64,000 bases of DNA from Membranihabitans maritimus (GTDB taxonomy: Bacteria > Bacteroidota > Bacteroidia > Chitinophagales > Saprospiraceae). The notes under the pieces were generated by a model, which did no database searches, was not told the origin of the DNA, and was given only the letters and a program-made list of their open reading frames with translations. Shown one piece after another: positions 56,528 to 64,000 of this stretch (positions within the stretch are counted from its first letter, which is position 1; every line of letters begins with the position of its first letter). The position numbers and the translations under genes were made by a program. The stretch spans positions 1-64,000 of the forward strand of contig NZ_JAJSLW010000013.1 in NCBI RefSeq assembly GCF_021729145.1, written 5' to 3'.

Positions 56528-57823
56528 ATGAAATTTGGCTTTATTCAATTAATTTTCGTTTTTATCTCATTTATGAACATCCAGGCGCAAACAGTTACAC
56601 CCAATATCTGTCCGCCTCTTAGCCAGGGCACCCCAATAGAAGAAGGAATGTCTCCTCAGCGATTGGCCCTAATTGATAAAATGATAGATGAGTCTGTTAC
56701 TAATGGTGAAATACCCGGAGCCGTGGCCCTGATAGCCCGTAATGGGAAAATTATTTACCACAAAGCTTTTGGTATGGCCAATACACAACGTAAAAGATTG
56801 ATGGGAAAGGACGCAATCTTCCGCATTGCTTCACAGACAAAAGCAATTACCTCTACCGCAGTAATGATCCTTTGGGAAGAAGGACATTTTCGATTGGATG
56901 ATCCCATATCAAAATTCATCCCCGAATTTAAGAATCCACAGGTTCTTAAAGGATTTAGGTATTCAGATACTACTTATTCCACTGTTCCCGCCAATAAAGA
57001 AATCACAATAAGGCATTTGCTCACCCACACATCCGGATTAGGCTACGGCATGATAGATAATGATGAAAGAATGAAAATGATTTATCAAAAAGCTGGGATC
57101 ATTGATGCTTTTACCACGAAGGATATCACCATTGAGGAAAACATAAAAAAATTGGCAGCTCTACCATTACACCACAATCCTGGAGAAAAATATACATATA
57201 GCGAAGGATTGGATGTTTTAGGTTATTTTGTAGAAATCATATCCGGAATGCCATTTGATGAATTTCTGCGTGAAAGGTTGTTTAAACCGCTGGATATGAA
57301 CGACACCTGGTTTTATCTACCGGAGAATAAGGCAGGCAGATTAGTTGCAGTTCAAAGCTATGATGGAGGTACCTGGAAAGAATATGACGGAGACCTTTTT
57401 GATCCCAACTACCCTGTCAAAGGGGCAAAAACTTTTTTTTCGGGAGGGGCCGGATTATCAAGTACAGCCGAAGATTACGCTAAATTTTTACAAATGTACC
57501 TAAACAATGGGGTATATCGAAATAAAAGGATATTGAGCAGGACTACAATCAAAACAATTATGTCAAATCAAATTGGAAGTCTTAGAGGCACCAACAAGGA
57601 ATATTATGGTCTTGCATTTGGAGTGTTTACTGAGGAGGGTGTAGCAGCAGGTGGCCTGGGAAGCAAAGGGACATTTGATTGGGGTGGCTATTTTAATACC
57701 CAATATTTTGCAGATCCAAAGGAAAATATTATTGGAATCATTATGAAACAGACCCGAGGTGGCCCTGGAGACCCTACAGGATGGAAGTTCAGGCAGTTGG
57801 TAGGAGCTGCTGTAGATGACTGA
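56528..57823 (+). CDS. Secreted serine hydrolase (class C beta-lactamase family)
   Basis: A 431-residue exported protein (signal MKFGFIQLIFVFISFMNIQA). It has the SxxK motif in FRIASQTKAITS, HLLTHTSGLGYG, the tyrosine motif YTYSEGLDVLG and GLGSKGTFDWGG in place of KTG. It is typical of the family of esterase/D-aminopeptidase-like proteins in Bacteroidota. Real beta-lactamase activity is not implied. It stands alone, followed by the GyrI-like gene. Confidence 0.88.
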   Translation: MKFGFIQLIFVFISFMNIQAQTVTPNICPPLSQGTPIEEGMSPQRLALIDKMIDESVTNGEIPGAVALIARNGKIIYHKAFGMANTQRKRLMGKDAIFRIASQTKAITSTAVMILWEEGHFRLDDPISKFIPEFKNPQVLKGFRYSDTTYSTVPANKEITIRHLLTHTSGLGYGMIDNDERMKMIYQKAGIIDAFTTKDITIEENIKKLAALPLHHNPGEKYTYSEGLDVLGYFVEIISGMPFDEFLRERLFKPLDMNDTWFYLPENKAGRLVAVQSYDGGTWKEYDGDLFDPNYPVKGAKTFFSGGAGLSSTAEDYAKFLQMYLNNGVYRNKRILSRTTIKTIMSNQIGSLRGTNKEYYGLAFGVFTEEGVAAGGLGSKGTFDWGGYFNTQYFADPKENIIGIIMKQTRGGPGDPTGWKFRQLVGAAVDD

Positions 57824-57851
57824 CAATTTTATTCACATCCGGATTTGCTCA

Positions 57852-57867
57852 TGACAAACCGTTGTCA
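57852..57867. promoter_or_regulatory. Palindromic operator site 1, TGACAA-N4-TTGTCA
   Basis: Perfect TGACAA-accg-TTGTCA, 39 bp before the GyrI-like gene. The same palindrome occurs at 62625-62640 and, with one mismatch, at 61851-61866. Confidence 0.65.
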
Positions 57868-57905
57868 CTACCGTGTTTTTTCTTTGTCAAAACACCATTG
57901 AGCAA

Positions 57906-58550
57906 ATGAAAAAATTGAACCTCACCCAAAAGTATAAATCATATTTTAATGCAAAATTTCATCCCGAATTCGTAAATATCGAAGAGGCACAATTTCTATC
58001 AATTGAGGGGAAAGGAGATCCTTCTGGCCAAGACTTTAACAGAAGGATCCAGATAATATATTCCACTGCCTATACTTTAAAATTTGCATACAAATTAATG
58101 GGGAGGGACTTTGTAGTATCCAAACTCGAAGCTCAATGGTGGTATGACGAGAATAAATTTAACTCCATCACTATGGAAGATGCGCCTCTGCTTATCCCAA
58201 GATCCGAATGGGCATATCGCATATTAATTCGTATACCTGAATATATAACAGACTCAGAAGTGCAAAAATCAATAAACATTGTGCATTCAAAAAAAAATAT
58301 GGACCTCGCTAAAGAGATTTCAATATTCCGAATGTCAGAGGGACTCTGTGTTCAAATGCTCCATATTGGACCCTTCGACACTGAAGCACAAACCCTGACA
58401 ATCATGCATGAATTTATACAACGACAAAATAATTTAGTCAAAAACGGCCTCCACCATGAAATTTATTTATCAGATTTTAGAAGGACTTCTCCCGAAAACC
58501 TCAAAACGATATTGAGGAAACCGGTCAAATTCTTTGGCGGTTCCACTTAA
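57906..58550 (+). CDS. GyrI-like small-molecule-binding protein
   Basis: A 214-residue protein of the GyrI-like family: EEAQFLSIEGKGDPSG, QWWYDENKF, EWAYRILIRIPEYIT, and VQMLHIGPFDTEAQT with the usual Glu. Such proteins bind drugs or other small molecules and sometimes hydrolyse them. The ATG at 57906 gives the family's normal N-terminus; the frame runs upstream to a TTG. It has the shared palindrome in its leader, so it may belong to the proposed regulon. Confidence 0.82.
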   Translation: MKKLNLTQKYKSYFNAKFHPEFVNIEEAQFLSIEGKGDPSGQDFNRRIQIIYSTAYTLKFAYKLMGRDFVVSKLEAQWWYDENKFNSITMEDAPLLIPRSEWAYRILIRIPEYITDSEVQKSINIVHSKKNMDLAKEISIFRMSEGLCVQMLHIGPFDTEAQTLTIMHEFIQRQNNLVKNGLHHEIYLSDFRRTSPENLKTILRKPVKFFGGST

Positions 58551-58728
58551 ATTAAACTGTGCTTGACGAATAGTTAAAAATTCAGAGGGATAGGAAATAT
58601 ACAAGGATTACCCCGTTATTCTGTGGCAAATTAAGAATTGGTATTATGGAGTTACCATCTGAAAACACCGATCTTCACCCTATTCTCAAGTACTCTGAAT
58701 CCTAATGTTTCATCAAATTCAGTCTACA

Positions 58729-59118
58729 TTATTCTCCTCGTTTTAATGGCAATTCACCGGACTGATAAAACGCCATTGGATGTCCATCGGGATCTAAAAA
58801 ATCTGAACTCCATCCACCAGGAGCTTCAGACACTGGCGTCACTATTTCGACCCCAGCTTTGGACATTTCTTCCAGTACCGTCTCCATATACCCTTCCTCA
58901 AGTTCAAAAACAATTATCGGCGAACGGCCAATTTCCTCCTTCCCCTCAAAAAATAATAATTCTACCCCATTGGCTGTTTTTGCTATTAACCAATCTGGTT
59001 CTTCACCTCCGGGTTGCCGTTCTGTGTCAACACCCAAAATATCGCGGTAAAATCGCTCCGTACGTTCAATACTGCTTACATTAAAAACAACTGAAAAATT
59101 GTTAAATTTCGGTTTCAT
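58729..59118 (-). CDS. VOC-family (glyoxalase/bleomycin-resistance-like) protein
   Basis: A 129-residue protein with two beta-alpha-beta-beta-beta units: VVFNVSSIERTERFYRDILG and VFELEEGYMETVLEEMSKAG, ending in SDFLDPDGHPMAFYQ. The usual metal positions are partly replaced, so an enzymatic role is unsure; small-molecule binding is likely. It follows the sigma-like gene with an inverted repeat between them. Confidence 0.85.
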   Translation of the reverse strand: MKPKFNNFSVVFNVSSIERTERFYRDILGVDTERQPGGEEPDWLIAKTANGVELLFFEGKEEIGRSPIIVFELEEGYMETVLEEMSKAGVEIVTPVSEAPGGWSSDFLDPDGHPMAFYQSGELPLKRGE

Positions 59119-59153
59119 ACTTTTCGCTTTTTAGATTACCAATTCAAATTTAT

Positions 59154-59178
59154 ATATAGACATAAAAAATGTCTATAT
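59154..59178. promoter_or_regulatory. Perfect 10-bp inverted repeat before the VOC gene
   Basis: ATATAGACAT-aaaaa-ATGTCTATAT, 36 bp before the VOC start and beginning at the stop codon of the sigma-like gene. It could be an operator; a terminator is less likely, as no U-tract follows on the minus strand. Confidence 0.5.
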
Positions 59179-59870
59179 CATTTCTCACTCATATTGTTGC
59201 CGCCAGGCTCCTTTTTGTGAGCAGAAACGGAACGAATTGTAAATAAATGTCCATCCGGATCATAGCTTCCTATAATTCTTCCCCCGGAATCCATATCGTC
59301 TTTTCCTTTAGGGTCCCTAATCGATCTGTGTAGAGACCTTCTTATCAACCCCCTTTGCAATGTGGTTTCAGATTCACTACTTATTTCCGGACCTTTACCA
59401 GTTACATCAGTATAAGAACTCCATTCCCGACGCAGGGCTGTCAATCTTTGTCGAAAAGCGGAATCAGGTATGTTGATAAGGTATAATATTTCTTTTCTAT
59501 TTAGTCCACAATTAATCAAGCGGCCAATAATTCGAAGTGAGGGCCTAAGAGCTTCAAAAAATGCCTCCGGAAACACATTAAAAGTACAATGGTCCTCGCT
59601 CAGGTTTCCGTCGAAAAGAACTTCACGTTTTTTGCGACGTCCTTCTGTCCGGGCAATAAAGGCAGCACGATTACGAAGAACTCCGTGAGCCCACGGTAAA
59701 AATCCCGGCTCGGAAAGATTCTTACCTATGCGAACAGCTTCAAGAAAAAGATCCTGAACCAAATCTTTCACTTCTTCCTTTTTACGGGAATAAAGATAAG
59801 CTATTCTTTGGAGTTCTTTCATAAGCTTCAACCCCTCCTCTTCTTCGAAATACGTCCTATTATTTTTCAT
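59178..59870 (-). CDS. ECF-like RNA polymerase sigma factor
   Basis: A 230-residue protein. Region 2 can be seen in VKDLVQDLFLEAVRI and LPWAHGVLRNRAAFI; region 4 in a helix-turn-helix-like stretch CGLNRKEILYLINIPDSAFRQ. The C-terminal 80 residues are an extra tail not found in normal ECF factors. No anti-sigma gene is beside it. The WYL regulator gene lies just upstream on the same strand (13-bp gap), so the two may be co-transcribed. Confidence 0.62.
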   Translation of the reverse strand: MKNNRTYFEEEEGLKLMKELQRIAYLYSRKKEEVKDLVQDLFLEAVRIGKNLSEPGFLPWAHGVLRNRAAFIARTEGRRKKREVLFDGNLSEDHCTFNVFPEAFFEALRPSLRIIGRLINCGLNRKEILYLINIPDSAFRQRLTALRREWSSYTDVTGKGPEISSESETTLQRGLIRRSLHRSIRDPKGKDDMDSGGRIIGSYDPDGHLFTIRSVSAHKKEPGGNNMSEK

Positions 59871-59883
59871 TGTTATATCTATT

Positions 59884-60852
59884 TCAGGTATTCAGCGTAG
59901 CTTGAATCTCACTCGCTATTACCCGTATTCGATCTTTTAATTCATTGGGTTCAATGATTCTGGCATAATCACCAAACATCATATACCATCGTGGGAACCC
60001 GTCATTCAATTCGTGTACAAGAAAAGTCAATTCCACTTCTTCACCTTTATCTATTTTTGATATAAATCCGTGGTACTTCAACCCTCCTCTGATGTACTTC
60101 ATTATTTCTTTTTTGACCAGGATTCGCACTTTGACAGTAGGCCTGGTAAGCTCTTCTGTCCTTTCGAGGTATTCATCCAGGGTTTTATGTTTTAAGAAAA
60201 AATCATGAATACTACGGCTGATATTGAGAATACGGTCGGTACGAAACTGTCGATAATCCTTTCTCAAATGGCAGTATCCATAAATATACCAATACCTATT
60301 TTGTTGAAATACGCCTACAGGTTCGATATACCGCTTACTGGGTTGATCTGATGATAATGACCGGTATTGAAGTAATACCTGCTTTTGTTCCCCTATACTT
60401 TCAAACAATATCTCCAGCACATCTGGTATTTCTTGATTGATATGTATCTGTTCAGAACTCACAAATACCTGAGTTTCCAGAACATCTATAAAGTCTTTCT
60501 CACTACCCTTCAGTACAGATTTGATTTTGAACATGGCAGACTCAAAATACGCTCCAAGAGATTTGTCTGTAAAATTCTGCATCAGTTTTTCAGCTGCCAC
60601 GAAGCTTACTGCTTCCTTTCTAGTAAACATTACGGGTGGTAGTCGATACCCCTCTACTAAAGAATACCCTTTACCCTGTTCATTCACAATGGGGACTCCA
60701 GAATTCTCTAACGTCCGGAGATCGCGATAGATCGTTCTTATATTCACTTCAAACCTGTCCGCCAGATCCTGGGCTTTAATAAATTTCTTCGACTGTAGCT
60801 GTATTAATATAGCTACAATGCGATCAAATTTTTTTAACGTTTCAGCACTCAT
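59884..60852 (-). CDS. YafY-type HTH-WYL transcriptional regulator
   Basis: A 322-residue regulator. The N-terminal HTH_11 domain shows IKAQDLADRFEVNIRTIYRDL; the WYL domain has the WYIYGYCHLRKDYRQFRTDR segment. WYL domains bind nucleic acid or small ligands. The ATG at 60852 is chosen since the upstream extension lacks domain character. It lies in the middle of the three palindromic sites and is the best candidate to bind them. Confidence 0.88.
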   Translation of the reverse strand: MSAETLKKFDRIVAILIQLQSKKFIKAQDLADRFEVNIRTIYRDLRTLENSGVPIVNEQGKGYSLVEGYRLPPVMFTRKEAVSFVAAEKLMQNFTDKSLGAYFESAMFKIKSVLKGSEKDFIDVLETQVFVSSEQIHINQEIPDVLEILFESIGEQKQVLLQYRSLSSDQPSKRYIEPVGVFQQNRYWYIYGYCHLRKDYRQFRTDRILNISRSIHDFFLKHKTLDEYLERTEELTRPTVKVRILVKKEIMKYIRGGLKYHGFISKIDKGEEVELTFLVHELNDGFPRWYMMFGDYARIIEPNELKDRIRVIASEIQATLNT

Positions 60853-60953
60853 AACCGGATAGATTATTTCCCAAATATAAGATTTAAGCTTAAAAAAGGT
60901 ATTTCGTATGTATTCTATTCCATTCACCGGACACTCACAACTTTTTCGAAAAT

Positions 60954-61808
60954 TCAGGATTTCTTACTAAAATACTCTACCAGAGTAGTAGACAGGATTT
61001 CCCTTTCGTGTTCTTGACTTTCAGGGTACACCTTCCCCTCTATTACGGCTTTTGTCATGTCAGCTAAGCCATTGGCTGCTTTCTCCGTAAAACCGGCCCG
61101 GAGCAAAGTATCCAACCAATATTCAGGTAGTATTTGCTCTGTCCTAATATCCCTGCTCCATTGTATACTCAAAATTTCTGCCACATCCAAAGCACTGTAA
61201 GAATGAGAAGATGTTAATTCATAAATCCTTTTATTAAAATCACCCAGGATGATTAACCTTCCAATAAACCGGGCCACATCTCTAGGTGCCACCATATGAA
61301 TTTTTAGATCGACAGGAAAGAAAGTATACAGGACCCCTGTTTTCCTTGCTGTATTCACAAAGCCTAACCAGTTGCTAAAAAAATAGGCAGGTCGGACAAA
61401 TATCTGCTCGATCGATAAATCCGCGAAAGCATTTTCCAACATGTTTGAAATAACAAGATTTCCCGTTCCAGTGTTGAACTGAGCACCAATGGAAGACAGT
61501 CCCACAATTCTTTCAATATCCGACCCCTTTATTGCTTCCCTGTAATTTTCTATAATTTTTTCAGCGTCACTTATTGGATCTGTTGACGATGGGTTTTCCG
61601 GTGTCATCAAAAGTACGGTCCTCCCATCTTTCAACACACTTTTCAGAGCCGAACAATCAAATAGGTCTGCACGTCTCATAGAATAACCCTTCCTATCCGA
61701 ACACTCCACTGTTCTTCTCGTAACCCCCACCAAAAGCTCTTCATATTTACTCAATTCTTGTAAAACGCCTGAACCAATCTGCCCGGTTGCCCCCAATACT
61801 ATAATCAT
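60954..61808 (-). CDS. NmrA-like NAD(P)-binding protein
   Basis: A 284-residue short-chain-dehydrogenase-like protein of the NmrA group. MIIVLGATGQIGSGVLQEL is the dinucleotide-binding motif directly at the start (ATG 61808). No catalytic YxxxK is evident, so it may be a redox sensor or quinone reductase-like. The palindrome at 61851-61866 lies 43 bp upstream. It precedes the WYL regulator gene on the same strand. Confidence 0.84.
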   Translation of the reverse strand: MIIVLGATGQIGSGVLQELSKYEELLVGVTRRTVECSDRKGYSMRRADLFDCSALKSVLKDGRTVLLMTPENPSSTDPISDAEKIIENYREAIKGSDIERIVGLSSIGAQFNTGTGNLVISNMLENAFADLSIEQIFVRPAYFFSNWLGFVNTARKTGVLYTFFPVDLKIHMVAPRDVARFIGRLIILGDFNKRIYELTSSHSYSALDVAEILSIQWSRDIRTEQILPEYWLDTLLRAGFTEKAANGLADMTKAVIEGKVYPESQEHEREILSTTLVEYFSKKS

Positions 61809-61850
61809 AAAAAAACTTTTTATGTTTTCGAGAAAGAAATATGAGAGTCC

Positions 61851-61866
61851 TGACAACTCTGTGTCA
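61851..61866. promoter_or_regulatory. Palindromic operator site 3, one mismatch
   Basis: TGACAA-ctct-GTGTCA differs by one base from the perfect form seen at 57852 and 62625. It lies 43 bp upstream of the NmrA-like gene. Confidence 0.55.
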
Positions 61867-61953
61867 AAGGAGTGATGAATGTTAAAAAATGAGTCTCTAT
61901 TATGTATACCACCGTTGAAATGATTAACCTTTTACAATTCTCTCAAATAAAAA

Positions 61954-61981
61954 CAGCGGGTCAATAATTCTACCCGCTGTA
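61954..61981 (-). terminator. Rho-independent terminator of the DinB-like gene
   Basis: acagcgggt (61954-61962) and acccgctgt (61973-61981) form a perfect 9-bp GC-rich stem with a 10-nt loop; on the minus strand a T-rich tract follows. It lies about 75 bp past the stop of the DinB-like gene. Confidence 0.75.
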
Positions 61982-62055
61982 ATTTTATATAGTTATAAAC
62001 ACAAAATAAACCTGATAAAAGTCTTCCAATTCCTGGGAAAAAGCACAATTCCCTT

Positions 62056-62577
62056 TTATCGTTCCCAAAAATAGGGTGGTTCAATACCTAAGGATCGAAG
62101 ATATACATAGCCCTGTCCCCTGTGATGAATCTCATTATCGATAAAATAAAGTACATGCCACCAAACTTTCCCTTCGTACTGCCCAAATGCCAAATCGACC
62201 ATTTGTAACCGGCCAGGTTGGATCTGTTCCCAATTTTTATTAATTTGATCCGTACTCCAATCCCATAATTTTAACAGTTCATCTTTTGTCTTAGGAGTGC
62301 CGGGGCTACCTTCAACTTCCTTTTCTCCAAATTGTGTCCACTCTCCGGTAGCAACACCTCTGGCCCCGGGTGCAGCCATATGAATCATTTCCATCGCGAG
62401 TTCGGAAAAAGGACGCATACCACCAATTGAATAGGAGAATAATTTATCTTCCGGAAAAGCATCAATCGCTTTGCGGGTTAATCTTCTATGCCCCTGCCAA
62501 TGTTCAAGTAGTTCATCTTGTTTCAGGGTTATTTCATCTGTTTTAGAGTGGTTCATAGATTTTGTTGATTCTTGCAT
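62056..62577 (-). CDS. DinB-family protein
   Basis: A 173-residue four-helix protein: ELLEHWQGHRRLTRKAIDAF, AMEMIHMAAPGARG with the first His, and YFIDNEIHHRGQGYVYLRSL with the other metal His residues. It is a stress-related metal protein of unknown reaction, possibly a thiol transferase. It is divergent from the ABM gene, and the palindrome 62625-62640 lies between the two. Confidence 0.86.
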   Translation of the reverse strand: MQESTKSMNHSKTDEITLKQDELLEHWQGHRRLTRKAIDAFPEDKLFSYSIGGMRPFSELAMEMIHMAAPGARGVATGEWTQFGEKEVEGSPGTPKTKDELLKLWDWSTDQINKNWEQIQPGRLQMVDLAFGQYEGKVWWHVLYFIDNEIHHRGQGYVYLRSLGIEPPYFWER

Positions 62578-62624
62578 CGTTTAATTTTTTTTATTAATTA
62601 TGGCTCAAAATAAATCCTCCACCA

Positions 62625-62640
62625 TGACAACCCTTTGTCA
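62625..62640. promoter_or_regulatory. Palindromic operator site 2, TGACAA-N4-TTGTCA
   Basis: Perfect TGACAA-ccct-TTGTCA in the divergent gap between the DinB-like (47 bp away) and ABM (65 bp away) genes, so that one site could control both. Confidence 0.65.
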
Positions 62641-62705
62641 CAACTATTTCAAAAAACTATATTTCACATAATTTTTTTATTTTCATTTATAAAATCGACT
62701 CCACT

Positions 62706-63017
62706 ATGAAAAACAAATACGGGCTACACGGATATTTGAAAGCAAAAAAAGGAAGTGAAGAACAGCTATCAAATTTATTACTGAAGGCATCTGAATTAGT
62801 ATCATCTGCTGAAGGATGTCACTTATACATTATAAGTAAAGCAGATGATCCCCAAACGGTATGGATCACAGAAGTCTGGGAAAATAAGGAATTCCACGAC
62901 CATTCCCTTGAAATACCCGGCGTCAGGGAGTTAATAGGAAAAGCTATGGAATTATTGGACGAAATGCCAAAGAGGGGACAAGAACTGACCGTTTTAGGCG
63001 GATTAGGACTTTCCTAA
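62706..63017 (+). CDS. ABM-family putative monooxygenase
   Basis: A 103-residue ferredoxin-like domain: HGYLKAKKGSEEQLSNLLL, EGCHLYIISK, VWITEVWENKEFHDHS and the C-terminal helix. It is typical of the antibiotic-biosynthesis-monooxygenase-like family (quinone-oxidising or unknown). It is followed after 12 bp by the nitroreductase gene, so they probably form one operon. Confidence 0.88.
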   Translation: MKNKYGLHGYLKAKKGSEEQLSNLLLKASELVSSAEGCHLYIISKADDPQTVWITEVWENKEFHDHSLEIPGVRELIGKAMELLDEMPKRGQELTVLGGLGLS

Positions 63018-63029
63018 AATAGATAAGAA

Positions 63030-63716
63030 ATGGGACAAATTATTGAAAAAGAAATAAATGGATATCCCCATATAATATACCAGCACCCCCAGCAGGAAAA
63101 CAACTCCGTGGATCTGTCAGCGGAATACTTATGCCGAACCAAAAGCCGCAGGTCAATCCGGGAATTTTCTAATAAGGAAGTTCCACGGGAAGTAATTGAA
63201 AATATTATCAAAACAGCAGCTACATCTCCATCCGGTGCAAATAAGCAACCCTGGATATTTTGTGCAGTCTCAAGTCCTGAAATAAAATCAAAAATAAAAG
63301 CGGCCGCAGAAAAGGAAGAAAAAATAAACTATGACCAAAGAATGAGCGAGGAGTGGAAACAGGACCTGGAGCCATTGGCTACAACCTGGCAAAAACCATA
63401 TTTAGAAAAAGCACCCTGGTTAATAATTGTATTTAAGCAGATCTTTACTTATTCTTCGTCCGGAGAAAAGCGAAATCACTATTATGTCAATGAATCAGTA
63501 GGTATTGCCTGCGGTTTATTAATCTCAGCCATTCACCATGCCGGATTGGTTACCTTGACACATACTCCAAGCCCAATGAATTTTTTATCCGAAATTCTTG
63601 ACCGTCCTGACAATGAACGTCCTTACCTGTTACTTCCCGTAGGATTTCCGGAAAACAGTATTTATGTACCGAAAATTCATAAGAAACCGTTCCAGGAAGT
63701 TGCTCAATTTTATTAA
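63030..63716 (+). CDS. Nitroreductase-family flavoprotein
   Basis: A 228-residue FMN-dependent oxidoreductase: SRRSIREFSNKEVP with the FMN-binding Arg residues, ATSPSGANKQPW, SVGIACGLLISAIHHAGL and a closing RPYLLLPVGFP. It reduces nitro groups, quinones or similar with NAD(P)H. The N-terminal 30 residues are an addition of unknown use. It is co-transcribed with the ABM gene under the shared palindrome. Confidence 0.9.
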   Translation: MGQIIEKEINGYPHIIYQHPQQENNSVDLSAEYLCRTKSRRSIREFSNKEVPREVIENIIKTAATSPSGANKQPWIFCAVSSPEIKSKIKAAAEKEEKINYDQRMSEEWKQDLEPLATTWQKPYLEKAPWLIIVFKQIFTYSSSGEKRNHYYVNESVGIACGLLISAIHHAGLVTLTHTPSPMNFLSEILDRPDNERPYLLLPVGFPENSIYVPKIHKKPFQEVAQFY

Positions 63717-63798
63717 ATCTTTAAAAAAATTTCTTATCAACAAGATCCCTTTACCTGATCCTGCGGAGAAAAATCCATTTTAAAACCCAACTTATCTT

Positions 63799-64000
63799 TT
63801 ATGCCACAGTTAAAATAATTTTTCCAATATTCCTGTTTTCTGACATTATAGAATGGGCAAGCTCGATTTCTTGCCAGGGAAGTTCTTTGTAAACGATTGG
63901 TTTGAGAGTTCCCTTAAGAAAATACTTCCCCAGGTCGTGATGGAATGAAGAAACCAATTTCCTCTTATATGACAAGCTTCTCGAACGCAACGTACTTCCC
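63799..64000 (-). CDS. Zinc-type quinone oxidoreductase/alcohol dehydrogenase (C-terminal part)
   Basis: The frame is open to the right window edge. It codes for the end of a medium-chain reductase: GSTLRSRS, then a helix, and LKPIVYKELPWQEIELAHSI and GKIILTV, all typical of NADPH:quinone reductase-like members. About 65 residues are visible; the N-terminal domains lie outside. A TTG at 63990 is not the start. Confidence 0.82.
   Translation of the reverse strand, partial: GSTLRSRSLSYKRKLVSSFHHDLGKYFLKGTLKPIVYKELPWQEIELAHSIMSENRNIGKIILTVA

Noticed and set aside
58638-59084. 148-codon plus-strand frame
   Set aside because: Mostly antisense to the VOC-family gene, which has the better support.
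1-64000. tRNA, rRNA, tmRNA or riboswitch genes
   Set aside because: No cloverleaf arms, conserved rRNA segments or known riboswitch cores were recognised when reading the intergenic DNA.

Overview
The window looks like a chromosomal piece of a Bacteroidota bacterium, most likely of the Saprospiria/Lewinella type. The reasons are AT-rich intergenic DNA, TAnnTTTG-type promoter boxes, few Shine-Dalgarno sites, many lipoproteins and Sec-exported proteins, a giant HYR/beta-helix surface protein, a NamZ-type muramidase, a DUF4286 protein and a CreD membrane protein. No rRNA, tRNA, CRISPR array or intact insertion sequence was seen.

Layout. 1-9898 (minus): the first 3,299 codons of one giant secreted adhesin-like protein that runs off the left edge. 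9.9-15.6 kb: oligopeptidase B, a rhodanese, a Tat-like class V aminotransferase and three gene-poor gaps. 15.6-21.1 kb (minus): sugar transporter, secreted Tiki/ChaN-like protein, a 49-residue ribbon-helix-helix protein and two tandem propeller lipoproteins. 21.2-31.0 kb (minus): a tightly packed housekeeping stretch (amidohydrolase, DUF1015, GbsR/MarR regulator, gcvT, HEAT-cyclophilin lipoprotein, penicillin-binding protein 1A, aroB, ABM protein). 31.2-42.0 kb: phoH, aroA, NamZ, zinc metallopeptidase, glycyl-tRNA synthetase, esterase, a DUF6364/PIN toxin-antitoxin pair and an S9 peptidase. 42.2-49.9 kb: NDH-2, a CreD/winged-helix/membrane-protein unit with a duplicated operator, thiolase, a TPR protein and DUF4286. 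51.1-56.4 kb (minus): a compact operon that reads as a divergent chaperone-usher fimbrial system. 56.5-64 kb: a serine hydrolase, then many small stress/xenobiotic-type proteins (GyrI-like, VOC, ECF-like sigma, WYL regulator, NmrA-like, DinB, ABM, nitroreductase) and a truncated quinone reductase.

Most notable points. (1) The fimbria-like operon has two paralogous pilin-like proteins, a third surface subunit, a periplasmic-chaperone-like protein and an usher-like barrel. The usher is split by a frameshift exactly at a G7 tract (G8 would restore a protein of about 904 residues), and the chaperone lost its last strand by a second indel; its lost tail is still readable and would end overlapping the usher start. 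(2) A shared palindrome TGACAA-N4-TTGTCA sits upstream of the GyrI-like, NmrA-like and DinB/ABM-nitroreductase genes, which suggests a small regulon, perhaps under the WYL regulator in its middle. (3) Two copies of ACTTTG-N5-CAAAGT flank the creD/regulator unit, which suggests autoregulation.
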